Shown piece after piece: positions 17,282-26,438 of a stretch of DNA of 64,000 nucleotides. Under the pieces are notes generated by a model. The model was not told where the DNA came from and searched no databases. It saw nothing but the letters and a program-made list of their open reading frames with translations. The position numbers and the translations under genes were made by a program. Source of the stretch: Gottfriedia sp002574545 (GTDB lineage: Bacteria; Bacillota; Bacilli; Bacillales; Bacillaceae_G); the NCBI GenBank assembly GCA_052180195.1, contig CP197469.1, one strand, 5' to 3'. Numbering within the stretch: position 1 is the stretch's first letter; each line of letters opens with the position of its first letter.

Positions 17282-17794
17282 TTATTCGTAAATCGGTACC
17301 CAACCTTCAGTCGTAACAAATAATCGAACAGCTACTACTTTACGATCCTCTGCTAAAGTGAAGTAGTGGCGTACATTTGGTGGTACTGAAATTAAATCTC
17401 CAGGATTCAAATTAACATGGAAAAAGCCTTCATTTCCTTCGATAATAAACGTACCGTGACCACTTACAATGAAGCGTACTTCGTCATCTGTATGATGATG
17501 TTCACGATTGAAGTTTTTAAGTAATTCATCAAGATTTGGCGTTGCTTCTGAAAGAGTAATAATATCGCTCGCTAAATAGCCACGTCTTGATGAAATACTG
17601 TCGATTTCAGCTTTAAACGTTTCAAGAATTGCTGCTTTTTCTTCATCTGATAAAATAAATTTTTCTTGTAACGAACTATGTAATTGTTCAATATTCCAAT
17701 TTTCGTAAATTACACCTTGTTCTTCTAAATATGCTTTTACTTCCACATTACTTGTAATATGATAATCTTTTTTTTCTACCCAAATAGTTGCCAT
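17282..17794 (-). CDS. mtnD: Acireductone dioxygenase
   Basis: This 170-residue cupin has metal ligands readable as His99, His101 and Glu105 in EHHHTDDEVRF, plus His143 in PPNVRHYF. It oxidises acireductone (1,2-dihydroxy-3-keto-5-methylthiopentene) to 2-keto-4-methylthiobutyrate and formate when iron-bound, and makes CO in a side reaction when nickel-bound. It is the last gene of the mtnW-mtnX-mtnB-mtnD operon and lies 16 nt after mtnB. Length is slightly short for the family but complete. The product is transaminated to methionine by MtnE nearby. Confidence 0.95.
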   Translation of the reverse strand: MATIWVEKKDYHITSNVEVKAYLEEQGVIYENWNIEQLHSSLQEKFILSDEEKAAILETFKAEIDSISSRRGYLASDIITLSEATPNLDELLKNFNREHHHTDDEVRFIVSGHGTFIIEGNEGFFHVNLNPGDLISVPPNVRHYFTLAEDRKVVAVRLFVTTEGWVPIYE

Positions 17795-17810
17795 TCTTCA
17801 TTCCTCCAAA

Positions 17811-18437
17811 TTAATTCTTTATAAATAAATTTTTTTGTATACTTTGTAATGCGTATTGAAATAGAAACTCATAAGCTTCTAACTGTTTTTTAGCTTCAAA
17901 TGCTGATTCGGCCCATACTGTTATACCATGATTATGAATTAGTACAGCACCATGATCATTTTTAATATGAGGTAGAAATTCATTTGCAAGAGTAGGGATA
18001 TGCGCATGATTTTTTATAATTGGAATGGTAATTTCTGCATCTTCTTCCCATAGTCCTAATGCTTTAATGATTTCGATCCCAGAAAAGGATAACTCATCCT
18101 GATCTGGAAAATCTTTTGTTATAAAATTATTTGCTAAAGTGTGTACATGAAGAACACACTTTGCATTCGTGTGTTGATAAATTAGACGATGTAAAATGGC
18201 TTCAGCTGATGGTTTTTTTGATTCATCCCAAACAGATTGGTCAAATTCATTAACGAGTAAAAAATCGTCATAAGTATGTTTCGTTTTATCTTTACCACTA
18301 GTTGTAACTAAAAAGTTTAAAGGTTCATCATTTACTTTAATTGATAAGTTTCCGCTAGTTCCTAAAAACCAATCTCGTTTTGCAAGTACTTTTTTTACCT
18401 CGCGGATTTCATCATAATGTTTGAAAAAGTTCTTCAT
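17811..18437 (-). CDS. mtnB: Methylthioribulose-1-phosphate dehydratase
   Basis: This 208-residue class II aldolase-fold protein has zinc-binding HVHTLANNF and the late HNHGITVWAES with a third histidine. GTSGNLSIK near the N-terminus binds phosphate. It dehydrates 5-methylthioribulose-1-phosphate to 2,3-diketo-5-methylthiopentyl-1-phosphate. The start overlaps the end of mtnX by 4 nt (ATGA type), which supports translational coupling. aggaggtgctagt lies just upstream of the ATG. Confidence 0.95.
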   Translation of the reverse strand: MKNFFKHYDEIREVKKVLAKRDWFLGTSGNLSIKVNDEPLNFLVTTSGKDKTKHTYDDFLLVNEFDQSVWDESKKPSAEAILHRLIYQHTNAKCVLHVHTLANNFITKDFPDQDELSFSGIEIIKALGLWEEDAEITIPIIKNHAHIPTLANEFLPHIKNDHGAVLIHNHGITVWAESAFEAKKQLEAYEFLFQYALQSIQKNLFIKN

Positions 18438-19087
18438 ACTAGCACCTCCTTTTCTAATGAAGCTCGAATATCATAGAAATTTTCAAAAGAAATAAAAGGT
18501 AAAGATAATTCTTTGCATTTATCTTTTAAGAAATCTCGAGCAAAAATTAAATTGGCTTCTTTGGCAATTTGTAAGTCAGTAATTGAATCGCCAATGACGA
18601 TGATAAAATCATTTGATTCACTAAACTTTCTTTTAACAGATGGCTTACACATTCCACAATCATTCGTACAGTTTTCATCACAAGAGTGATCCCAATGAAT
18701 TTTTACCGTTTGACCTGTAAAGTCAGTACGATTACATAAAACATCCGAAAGTGGAAGGTAATCGGCTAATATTGGATGAACGAAAAAGTCTAGTCCACCA
18801 CTTACAACTTTTAACTCATATTGTTGAGCTCTTACAAATTGAATAAAATCGCTAAAACCATCTCGAATGACAGTTCGATCAATTACAAAATCGGTCATTT
18901 CTTGTTTTTTCGATGAAGGAATTGTAGCAAACATTTTCTCTACGCCTTCTCGAATCGATAGATTGCCATTTAATACGTCATTTATTTGTTCACTTACAGA
19001 GGGAGGAGCAAATTCTTTAATTAAATTAACGATATTGTCCCCTTCAGTAATTGTTCCATCAAAATCACAAAAAATCTTTATTGCCAT
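18434..19087 (-). CDS. mtnX: 2-hydroxy-3-keto-5-methylthiopentenyl-1-phosphate phosphatase
   Basis: This 217-residue HAD-superfamily phosphatase starts IFCDFDGTITEGDN, where the two Asp residues are nucleophile and acid/base. SGGLDFFVHP is motif II and IVIGDSITDLQIA is motif IV. A CDENCTNDCGMCK cysteine cluster in the cap is typical of MtnX. It dephosphorylates the MtnW enol product to acireductone. It sits between mtnW (6 nt gap) and mtnB (4 nt overlap). Together with MtnW it replaces the fused MtnC enzyme of other bacteria. Confidence 0.95.
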   Translation of the reverse strand: MAIKIFCDFDGTITEGDNIVNLIKEFAPPSVSEQINDVLNGNLSIREGVEKMFATIPSSKKQEMTDFVIDRTVIRDGFSDFIQFVRAQQYELKVVSGGLDFFVHPILADYLPLSDVLCNRTDFTGQTVKIHWDHSCDENCTNDCGMCKPSVKRKFSESNDFIIVIGDSITDLQIAKEANLIFARDFLKDKCKELSLPFISFENFYDIRASLEKEVLV

Positions 19088-19093
19088 TGTTGT

Positions 19094-20314
19094 TTACCCC
19101 CAAAGTTGTAATGCTTTTTGTAATGATGTATTTGGAAGTGCGTAGTCTTCTAGCTCAACTCCAGAAAGTGTTGCTGAAATTGCTTCTCTAAATGCATTCC
19201 CTCCACCAATTGGACCGTCCGGATGACCATGAACACCGCCACCAGCATTGATGACTTGCTCAATTCCAAAATCTTGAATTAATTGAGGCACAAGACCTGG
19301 GTGAATTCCAGCAGATGGTACTGGAAAAGTTTCTTTTAATCCATTTGATATCGTTAAATTTTCAGCAATTTTTAAAGCTGTCTCTTTTTGTAATGCAACG
19401 GATCCATATGGAGAAGGGAAAAGACTAAAATCTGCACCAGCAATTCGTAAAAGTTTCCCTAGTAATAATCCAGCGTCGATTCCATAAATTGGTGATGCTG
19501 TATATGCACCTGATACTGCAGGATGAGCCATAATTGGAATATTAATTGATGGATCTTCTGCCAAACCTTGCAGTACATCAATTCCATACGAGAATACATT
19601 TAATAAAAATACATCGGCCCCAGCTTCAACTGCACGTAATGCTTTTTCTTTTAGTTCATATGTACGGCCAGTTAAATTCACGGCATATAATGTTTTATGT
19701 CCTGTTTTCTCATAAACTTGGTTCAATATATTTTTACCGTACGTAACACGATCCGTTATTGATGTATTTGTGTCAAAAAGAATCTCGTCATCTTTAATTA
19801 AATCAACACCACCTAAAGCTTGCTTTTTTAATTCGTCTGAAATGTATTGAATATCTCTGCCGATAATTGATTTGAAAATGCTCATTAATAAAGGTCGATC
19901 ATAGACGTCCAATTTCTCTCGAATGCCTTTAATACCAAATTTTGGACCTGGAAAAAGAGATAGAATATCATCAGTAAAATTTAAATCAATTAGTTTGACT
20001 TCTCCATCAAGGGATAGCTTACCGAAAACAGTCGTTAAAATAGCTGGTAGATCAGAGGTGAAATTTAAGCTAGGATAGTAGATTTCAATCATTCCTTTTG
20101 TCGGTTTATACCCTAAAAAGTTAACGATATTTTCTTCGCAATCTAATTCACGAACTGAAAGTACTTTGCCTTTATGTTTTTGTAATTGAATTTGATCATT
20201 TTGAGGTAAATTCGTCCAAGAACCAACCGTTAAACCTAACGCAATTGCCTCTGCCTTTTTTTCCAAATGATGATTTTTATCATAAACTTGGTAAGTTGCT
20301 ATTACTCCACTCAT
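19094..20314 (-). CDS. mtnW: 2,3-diketo-5-methylthiopentyl-1-phosphate enolase (RuBisCO-like)
   Basis: This 406-residue type IV RuBisCO-like protein has GGVDLIKDDE near residue 170, which carries the lysine matching the carbamylated lysine of RuBisCO. AHPAVSGAY and AGGGVHGHPDGPIGGG are phosphate-loop regions. It enolises diketo-methylthiopentyl-1-phosphate and does not fix CO2. It is the first gene of the mtnWXBD operon, and a SAM-I riboswitch with its terminator lies in its leader. aggttttgaa precedes the ATG. Confidence 0.95.
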   Translation of the reverse strand: MSGVIATYQVYDKNHHLEKKAEAIALGLTVGSWTNLPQNDQIQLQKHKGKVLSVRELDCEENIVNFLGYKPTKGMIEIYYPSLNFTSDLPAILTTVFGKLSLDGEVKLIDLNFTDDILSLFPGPKFGIKGIREKLDVYDRPLLMSIFKSIIGRDIQYISDELKKQALGGVDLIKDDEILFDTNTSITDRVTYGKNILNQVYEKTGHKTLYAVNLTGRTYELKEKALRAVEAGADVFLLNVFSYGIDVLQGLAEDPSINIPIMAHPAVSGAYTASPIYGIDAGLLLGKLLRIAGADFSLFPSPYGSVALQKETALKIAENLTISNGLKETFPVPSAGIHPGLVPQLIQDFGIEQVINAGGGVHGHPDGPIGGGNAFREAISATLSGVELEDYALPNTSLQKALQLWG

Positions 20315-20344
20315 TTCAAAACCTCCAAAAAGTTTTAATCAAAC

Positions 20345-20478
20345 AAAAAACCTCTCCACTAAGGAGAGGTTTACCTACACCTTATCTGCCAGCAAATGCT
20401 GCGAGAATTAGCACCGTACTAGTTAACTAGCCGGTTGCCGGGTTTCATCGGGCTCGGTCCCTCCACCTACTCTGAATA
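20345..20478 (-). promoter_or_regulatory. SAM-I (S-box) riboswitch of mtnWXBD
   Basis: On the minus strand the leader reads agagtaggtggagggaccg, then gatgaaacccggcaacc, the canonical S-box core. The P3/P4 elements with ggtgctaattc follow, and then a terminator hairpin (aacctctcc / ggagaggtt plus T run at about 20345-20373). High S-adenosylmethionine should stop transcription before mtnW. It lies between mtnE and mtnW, so it splits the pathway genes into separate controls. Confidence 0.95.
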
Positions 20479-20540
20479 AAGTTAATATTTAATTTTGAAT
20501 ACTTAATCTAATCGCATTATTTCATGAACAATCATAATTG

Positions 20541-21728
20541 TCAAACATTAAATTTAGAAAATATTTCAATCTCTTTTAATCTAGCAACTGCTTCTTTCAA
20601 TCGATCAGTATCTGAAAGGAGACCGACTCTTACATAACCTTCACCATACTCTCCAAATCCATTTCCTGGAGCAACTGCGATATGTGCTTTTTCAAGTAAT
20701 AGATCAGCAAATTCCTGTGATGTAAAACCTGATGGAATCCTTAACCAGGCAAAAAACGAACCTGCTGGTGCTGTTACTTCCCAGCCGATTTCATGGCAGC
20801 CACTAATAAATACATTTCTACGCTCTTCATAAAGAGCTAAAAGTTGTTTTACACTATCTTGCGATTGAGTTAGAGCGGCTACTGCAGCTTCTTGAACAGC
20901 AGGGAAGATGCTAACATAAAGATGATCCTGTAATAGATTAATTGCTGAAATGACCTCTTTATTTCCAACTGCAAAACCGATTCTCCAACCCGCCATATTA
21001 TAAGTTTTAGAAAGGGTATAGATTTCAATCCCGCATTCCTTTGCTCCTGGTGTTTGAAGATAACTTAAAGGTTTTTTGCCGTCAAAACCAAATGCACCAT
21101 ATGCAAAATCATGACAAACTGTAATATTATTATTTTTTGCAAGCTCAACTGTTTCTTTAAAAAATTCTTCTGTTGCTATAGCACCTGTTGGATTATTTGG
21201 ATAATTGATAAATAATATTTTACTAGCATCCAAAACATCATGAGGAATTAATTGATAATCTGGTAAAAATTGATTTTGCTCAAGTAATGGGAGCATGTAT
21301 GGTACTGTTTTGGAAAGGGATATACCAGATAAATAGTCTGGGTAGCCTGGGTCAGGTACTAAAATTGTATCTCCTGGGTCACATAAACAAAGTGGTAGCT
21401 CAACTAATCCAGCTTTACCACCGAATAATATGGCTACTTCTTCCTCTGGGTCTAAATCAACATCATACTCTCGTTTGTAAAATTCGACAACAGCTTTTTT
21501 TAAAGAGCTCAATCCTCTAAACGGAGAATAACGATGAGTTAAAGGGTTTTCAACAGATTTTTGTAGTGCTTTAATAATATGGTCAGGTGTAGGTTGATCT
21601 GGATTTCCTTGACCAAGATTAATGACATCATGACCATTACCGATTGACTGATTCACTTTTTGAACTAGTGATGCAAAAAATTGTTTTGGTAAATTGTTTA
21701 ATAGTTTACTATGATTCAAGTGTATCAC
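20541..21728 (-). CDS. mtnE: Methionine-salvage aminotransferase
   Basis: This 395-residue fold-type I aminotransferase has INLGQGNPDQPTPDHI (substrate loop), NYPNNPTGAIA and the PLP-lysine motif YTLSKTYNMAGWRIGFAVGN. It transaminates 2-keto-4-methylthiobutyrate to methionine, using mainly glutamine as donor in this branch. The ketoglutaramate made is removed by MtnU, encoded divergently 139 nt away. No S-box is visible upstream of it. Transcription may read through the downstream S-box into mtnW when SAM is low. Other aminotransferase functions are possible, but context makes MtnE very likely. Confidence 0.9.
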   Translation of the reverse strand: MIHLNHSKLLNNLPKQFFASLVQKVNQSIGNGHDVINLGQGNPDQPTPDHIIKALQKSVENPLTHRYSPFRGLSSLKKAVVEFYKREYDVDLDPEEEVAILFGGKAGLVELPLCLCDPGDTILVPDPGYPDYLSGISLSKTVPYMLPLLEQNQFLPDYQLIPHDVLDASKILFINYPNNPTGAIATEEFFKETVELAKNNNITVCHDFAYGAFGFDGKKPLSYLQTPGAKECGIEIYTLSKTYNMAGWRIGFAVGNKEVISAINLLQDHLYVSIFPAVQEAAVAALTQSQDSVKQLLALYEERRNVFISGCHEIGWEVTAPAGSFFAWLRIPSGFTSQEFADLLLEKAHIAVAPGNGFGEYGEGYVRVGLLSDTDRLKEAVARLKEIEIFSKFNV

Positions 21729-21867
21729 TCCAAAAATATAATAAAATTAATTTAATAAATCGTTTCTTAATCGAATGATTTTCATGAACGACTGTTGCAA
21801 TAACTTTCACCATCATATATGCTCGATGTAAAAATGTCTATAAAATTTAGAATAGGGTGAATAAATT

Positions 21868-22665
21868 GTGATTAAAATTGCGTGTATTCAATGTGACGTT
21901 ATTTTAGGAGAATCAAAGGCTAATTTAGAGAAAATAAGAACGCAAATAAACGAGGCACTGAAAGAAAATATTCGTGTAATCGTATTACCTGAGCTATGGA
22001 CAACGGGCTATTGTCTAAAAGAAATTGACTTGCACACAGGTGAACAAGAAGCAATTATTTCTGAACTTCAGTCCATTGCAAAATCGAATAATGTACTATT
22101 GATTGCTGGTTCGTTCCCTATTGCTAGAGAAAATGGTGTTACGAATACGTTAATTGTGATTAACAATACTGGCGAGGTTGTAAAATCGTATGACAAAGTT
22201 CATTTATTCCAGTTAATGAACGAGCATCACTATCTTCAATCAGGAAAAACAGATGGTCTGTTTGAAATCGATGGATTAACGGCTGCAGGTTTTGTTTGCT
22301 ATGATTTGCGTTTTCCAGAATGGATTGGCGCTCATTCGCAAAAAGGTGCAAAAGTTTTATTTTTCGTTGCCGAATGGCCAATTCAAAGAATGAATCATTG
22401 GGAAATTTTATTAAAAGCAAGAGCAATCGAAAATCAGTGTTATGTTGTTGCGTGTAATCGGGTAGGGAAAGATTTAGCGAACACATTTGGTGGAGGATCT
22501 ATGATTATTGACCCTTGGGGTGAAGTAATTTCCAAAGGTAGCGTGAATGAAGAAATTGTTTTTGGTGAAATTGATCCGAAAAAAGTAGACGAAATACGAG
22601 GTACAATCCCTATTTTTGAAGACAGAAAAGAAGAAATTTACAAAAAGTTTCAAAAAAGTAATTGA
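21868..22665 (+). CDS. mtnU: Omega-amidase, carbon-nitrogen hydrolase
   Basis: This 265-residue nitrilase-superfamily enzyme has the catalytic triad Glu42 (LPELWTTG), Lys110 (YDKVHLF) and Cys144 (GFVCYDLRFP). It hydrolyses 2-oxoglutaramate, the by-product of glutamine-dependent transamination by MtnE, to 2-oxoglutarate and ammonia. It uses a GTG start with tagggtgaataa upstream. It is divergent from mtnE and lies just before the S-box of mtnKA. The role follows from the gene neighbourhood. The fold assignment is firm. Confidence 0.9.
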   Translation: MIKIACIQCDVILGESKANLEKIRTQINEALKENIRVIVLPELWTTGYCLKEIDLHTGEQEAIISELQSIAKSNNVLLIAGSFPIARENGVTNTLIVINNTGEVVKSYDKVHLFQLMNEHHYLQSGKTDGLFEIDGLTAAGFVCYDLRFPEWIGAHSQKGAKVLFFVAEWPIQRMNHWEILLKARAIENQCYVVACNRVGKDLANTFGGGSMIIDPWGEVISKGSVNEEIVFGEIDPKKVDEIRGTIPIFEDRKEEIYKKFQKSN

Positions 22666-22713
22666 CAAATTAAAAATGTATAAACTAAAATACGATTATA
22701 AAATCAAATATGC

Positions 22714-22929
22714 GAACTCTTATTTCGAGTAGGCGGAGGGATTTGGCCCGACGATGCCCAGCAACCGACCGTAATACCATTGTGAAATGGGGCGTATTAT
22801 TTACGCCTTGAGCTTAAATGCTCAGTAAGGCACGGTGCTAATTCCAACAGAAAAGAAATTTTCTGGTAGATAAGAGACGAAAGCCAATTAGTATTGCCTC
22901 TTTTCGTCTCGGAAAAGAGGCTTTTTATT
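22714..22929 (+). promoter_or_regulatory. SAM-I (S-box) riboswitch of mtnKA
   Basis: ctcttatttcgagtaggcgg is followed by agggatttggcccgacgatg, cagcaacc and cacggtgctaattcc: all S-box core blocks. An enlarged P3 arm (ccattgtgaaatgg and neighbours) is present. A terminator (gcctcttttc / gaaaagaggc plus T run, 22895-22928) ends the leader, with agagacgaaag available for the antiterminator. SAM binding should switch off mtnK and mtnA. Confidence 0.95.
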
Positions 22930-22956
22930 TTGCAAAATTCAAAGGGGATGAATTTA

Positions 22957-24123
22957 GTGACTGTTATTGAACGAAAAGAATATAGACCTTTAACAGAACA
23001 AACTGCGATTACTTATTTACAAAAACTTGGCTATTTTAAAAATGAACGTTGTGAAAGTATAGAAATCGGGGATGGAAATTTAAATTTAGTGTTTAGAGTT
23101 AAACCATTAGGAAGCGAGAAAGGGTTAATTATAAAGCAGGCTCTACCATATGCAAAAGTTGTCGGTGAAAGCTGGCCACTTACTTTAAAGCGAGCTACGA
23201 TCGAAAGTAATGCGACAAAAATATACAATGAGTTAATCCCATTGCATGCACCAAAAATTTTAGCGCATGATGAAGAGCAAGCTGTAACTGTAATGGAAGA
23301 TCTTTCACACTTGCAAATTTTACGAAAAGGACTTATTGAGAAGAAAAGCTATCCGTTTTTAGCTGAACATATCGGAGAATTTCTAGCAAAATCATTATTT
23401 TACACTTCAGATTTCGGAGCTTCACCTGCTAAGAAAAAAGAGTTAGAGTATCTTTTTAATAATCCTGAATTATGTGATATAACAGAAAATCTTGTTTTCA
23501 CAGATCCATTTTTTAATAGTGAAACAAATAGTTTTGAAGAAGAATTAACAGACGAAATTCAAGTGCTATGGAATGATGCAGATCTACAACTTGAGGTGGC
23601 AAAACTAAAATTAGATTTCTTATCGAAAAAAGAAGCGTTATTACATGGTGATTTACATACGGGAAGCATTTTCGCATCTGCAACAGAAACAAAAGTCATT
23701 GACCCTGAATTTGCATTTGTCGGACCAATCGGATTTGATTTAGGGCAAATTCAAGCAAATTTACTGTTTCAACTGTTCAGCCGTACTGAATTAAAAGACG
23801 AAATTTTCGATCATATTTTAACCATCGAAAAAGTGTTTAATGAAACATTTACTCAACTATGGGAAGAGCATAGTGTTAGACCATTTAACCAAAAAGCTCT
23901 AATTAAAGAAAAACTGGAAGGATATTGGATAGATGCAATTGGGGTTATTGGATGTGAATTAATCCGAAGAAGCATCGGTCTAGCTCATGTTGAAGACTTT
24001 GATTCCCTTGAACACCATCAAAAAATTTATGCAAAGAAAAAAGTCTTAATATTCGGAGTTCATTGCATAAAAAATAGATTTACTATTAGGAATATTAGGA
24101 ATTTACTTAACGGATTGGAGTAA
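22957..24123 (+). CDS. mtnK: 5-methylthioribose kinase
   Basis: The GTG at 22957 is preferred: caaagggga lies 8 nt upstream, while the longer frame would begin inside the riboswitch terminator. The 388-residue kinase has IGDGNLNLVFRV (nucleotide loop), IIKQALPYAKVVGESWP, LHGDLHTGSIF (catalytic Asp) and VIDPEFAFVGPIGFD (metal site), all characteristic of MtnK. It phosphorylates methylthioribose to methylthioribose-1-phosphate using ATP. It is followed 6 nt later by mtnA and controlled by the S-box leader. Confidence 0.95.
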   Translation: MTVIERKEYRPLTEQTAITYLQKLGYFKNERCESIEIGDGNLNLVFRVKPLGSEKGLIIKQALPYAKVVGESWPLTLKRATIESNATKIYNELIPLHAPKILAHDEEQAVTVMEDLSHLQILRKGLIEKKSYPFLAEHIGEFLAKSLFYTSDFGASPAKKKELEYLFNNPELCDITENLVFTDPFFNSETNSFEEELTDEIQVLWNDADLQLEVAKLKLDFLSKKEALLHGDLHTGSIFASATETKVIDPEFAFVGPIGFDLGQIQANLLFQLFSRTELKDEIFDHILTIEKVFNETFTQLWEEHSVRPFNQKALIKEKLEGYWIDAIGVIGCELIRRSIGLAHVEDFDSLEHHQKIYAKKKVLIFGVHCIKNRFTIRNIRNLLNGLE

Positions 24124-24129
24124 TTATTG

Positions 24130-25179
24130 ATGACTACATTACAGCAAATACCTGAATCATTACAATGGAACGGTGAAAGTTTAAAAATTTTAGACCAAAC
24201 AAAATTACCTACTGAAATTCACTACTTTGATGCAACGACATTAATTGATGTACGTGAAGCAATCGTAAAATTACAAGTAAGAGGAGCACCAGCGATTGGT
24301 TTGGCAGCTGCATATGGACTTTATTTAGGTGTTCGAGAACTTGAAACTGAACAAATTGATGAATTTCATCAACAAGCACGATTATTAGCGGATGAATTAA
24401 TTAGTGCTAGACCAACGGCAGTAAATTTAGCATGGGCTGTTGAAAAACTAATTAAAACTAGTAAAGAAGCAGTGACTGTAGCCGAAGCTAAATTAATCAT
24501 CATGGAAGAAGCGATTAAATTACATATAGCAGACGAGGCAACTTGCAAGAGAATAGGTGAAAATGCTTTAACATTACTACATGACGGGGCAGCAGTATTA
24601 ACTCATTGCAACGCAGGGAGTATTGCAACAAGTCGATACGGAACAGCCTTAGCCCCACTTCATTTAGCAAAAGAAAAAGGCTGGGAAATATCAGCTTATG
24701 CAACAGAAACAAGACCAGTATTTCAAGGAGCAAGACTAACATCTTGGGAATTGAACCAAAGTGGTATCCCTGTTACATTACTAACTGATAATATGGTCGG
24801 CTATTTATTGCAAAATAAAAAAGTAGATGCCGTTATTGTTGGAGCAGATCGCATTACCGCAAATGGAGACACTGCAAATAAAATTGGTACATTACAATTA
24901 GCGATTTTAGCTAACTTTTACCAAATCCCATTTTATGTAGCCGCACCTTTATCAACAATTGACTTATCAATCGAATCAGGGAATGAAATTGTCATCGAAC
25001 AACGCGATCGTACTGAAGTAACACATATCGGAAATGTACAAATTGCACCGGAAGGCATCGATGTACTAAACCCAGCGTTTGACGTGACACCGAATGAATT
25101 AATAACGGCTATTATTACGGAAAAAGGAATTATTTCTAGCGATTATAAGGAAACGTTTAAAAGTTGGGAGCAATCTTAA
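24130..25179 (+). CDS. mtnA: Methylthioribose-1-phosphate isomerase
   Basis: This 349-residue eIF2B-like protein has VRGAPAIGLAAAYG near residue 55, catalytic Cys in THCNAGSIATSRYG and catalytic Asp in VGADRITANGDTANKIGT. It converts the aldose methylthioribose-1-phosphate to methylthioribulose-1-phosphate, the substrate of MtnB. The ATG at 24130 is 9 nt after ggag. A TTG at 24127 is a weaker option. It is the second gene of the S-box operon with mtnK. With this, every step from methylthioribose to methionine is in the window. Confidence 0.95.
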   Translation: MTTLQQIPESLQWNGESLKILDQTKLPTEIHYFDATTLIDVREAIVKLQVRGAPAIGLAAAYGLYLGVRELETEQIDEFHQQARLLADELISARPTAVNLAWAVEKLIKTSKEAVTVAEAKLIIMEEAIKLHIADEATCKRIGENALTLLHDGAAVLTHCNAGSIATSRYGTALAPLHLAKEKGWEISAYATETRPVFQGARLTSWELNQSGIPVTLLTDNMVGYLLQNKKVDAVIVGADRITANGDTANKIGTLQLAILANFYQIPFYVAAPLSTIDLSIESGNEIVIEQRDRTEVTHIGNVQIAPEGIDVLNPAFDVTPNELITAIITEKGIISSDYKETFKSWEQS

Positions 25180-25363
25180 TTTGATTCAACGAAAAAGTCC
25201 CTCGCATGATTGAGGAAATTTTAATCGGTTGAAGAATGATTGGATTACACTTCTTCCCTAGGAAATAGTTATATAGTTTCGAACTATTAGATTATGTGAA
25301 CTAGAATTTTCTATTAATATAAGAAACAATAGGTAAAACTTTGAATAACATAAGATAAAATAG

Positions 25364-25395
25364 GCCAATCCTTTACAGTATGGATTGGCTTTTTT
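25364..25395 (+). terminator. Rho-independent terminator
   Basis: An 8-bp stem gccaatcc / ggattggc followed by tttttt, 185 bp after mtnA. It is the likely end of the mtnKA transcript. Confidence 0.8.
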
Positions 25396-25564
25396 CAGCA
25401 CACCTTCTATTAATCATGAAAAAGATGTTCTAATTAAACGAATTAGTACTTTAGCTGAATTAAGCATACTGGCATTTTGTGGTAATATGAACTAGAGAAT
25501 CCTTAAAAATTCTACTGAAGATGGAGTGAAATCATTTTTAATTCAAATTCTATTAGCTAATAAA

Positions 25565-25726
25565 TATAATCGAAGAAACTGATCATTACCCGGTACGCAC
25601 AGGGGAAATCGTATCCAAAAAATGGAGGAAGAATGGCTAGCGTTATCATCTACACAAGGGGTTCTATGGTTATGGGAAAACAAAGAGATAAAGAGTGTAG
25701 ATGAAGCCTATTTTATAGATTTATAA
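25565..25726 (+). pseudogene. Frameshifted remnant, DUF1835/DUF3658-like C-terminus
   Basis: One frame reads IIEETDHYPVRTGEIVSKK. A frameshift near 25620 then leads into MEEEWLALSSTQGVLWLW and ENKEIKSVDEAYFIDL before a stop. The W..L.....LWLWENKEIKSV pattern resembles the tail of DUF1835/DUF3658 proteins. There is no start or ribosome site and no long frame, so it is a decayed fragment. The rest of 25180-25847 holds a terminator and no other recognisable gene. Confidence 0.45.
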
Positions 25727-25847
25727 TCTATTAAGCTAAAAAACTACATAAAAGTCTTTATAGTGTGAAGCTAAAAAATTAATTAGTTCGGCACGATCCG
25801 CAGAGTTAGTAGGCTATAAAAGAGCACATGATTGAGGAGGGGATCTA

Positions 25848-26219
25848 ATGGCAATTAAGCTCTGTCCCATGTGTGGTAATGGGAATAAGTGCTCAAGTGG
25901 AAAGACTTGTTGGTGTAATGATGAGTATTTTCCAAGAGAAATCTTTGATCAATTACCAAAAGAAGAGGTAAGAAAATCTTGTATTTGTAAGTCTTGTTTA
26001 GATCAGTTCAAAGAAGATAACAGAATAGAAAATATAAAACCTTCTGATATCGGACCAATAGTTTTTGGTCGTAAGAATGGAGCAAAACAGATTGATGAAG
26101 TATGTTATTGCTATGAGAAATTTAAAGATCAACTTAAACCAGGGACAGTAACGAAGTGTTTCAAAGAAAAATGTGCTAATTACTTAAGATGTACTGAAGA
26201 ACTTAATAAAGAAGTTTGA
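25848..26219 (+). CDS. Cysteine-rich CWC family protein
   Basis: This 123-residue protein opens with LCPMCGNGNKCSSGKTCWC, the cysteine-rich CWC signature, followed by CICKSCLDQF. The C-terminal half adds CYCYEKF, KCFKEKCANYLRC. About 14 cysteines in CxxC-like pairs suggest one or two zinc sites. The molecular role of the family is unknown. aggaggggatcta precedes the ATG. A terminator follows at 26270. It is not obviously part of the glnR operon. Confidence 0.75.
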   Translation: MAIKLCPMCGNGNKCSSGKTCWCNDEYFPREIFDQLPKEEVRKSCICKSCLDQFKEDNRIENIKPSDIGPIVFGRKNGAKQIDEVCYCYEKFKDQLKPGTVTKCFKEKCANYLRCTEELNKEV

Positions 26220-26269
26220 CCGAAGAACAAGTACGTGTTTAATCATAATTGAAGAGAATACAAATCGTT

Positions 26270-26302
26270 ATAATCTCCAAACTAATGGAGATTATTTTTT
26301 TT
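26270..26302 (+). terminator. Rho-independent terminator
   Basis: A 10-bp stem ataatctcca / tggagattat followed by eight T. Confidence 0.85.
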
Positions 26303-26357
26303 AATAAAATAGTAGAATTTTTTCTAATGTTGCATAGTATAAAAAACAAATATTTTC

Positions 26358-26409
26358 ATGTTAGATTTTCTAACATCGTATTGACAGATTATCTAACATG
26401 AATTAAAAT
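26358..26409 (+). promoter_or_regulatory. glnR promoter with two GlnR/TnrA boxes
   Basis: Two 17-bp sites match TGTNA-N7-TNACA: a perfect dyad at 26358-26374 (TGTTA gattttc TAACA) and a second at 26381-26397 (TGACA gattatc TAACA). The second overlaps the TTGACA -35 box at 26380. A taaaat -10 lies about 18 bp on. The layout predicts GlnR autorepression in excess nitrogen, as known for Bacillus glnRA. Confidence 0.9.
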
Positions 26410-26438
26410 ACAAATAGATGAACGAAAGGAGCATTGCT

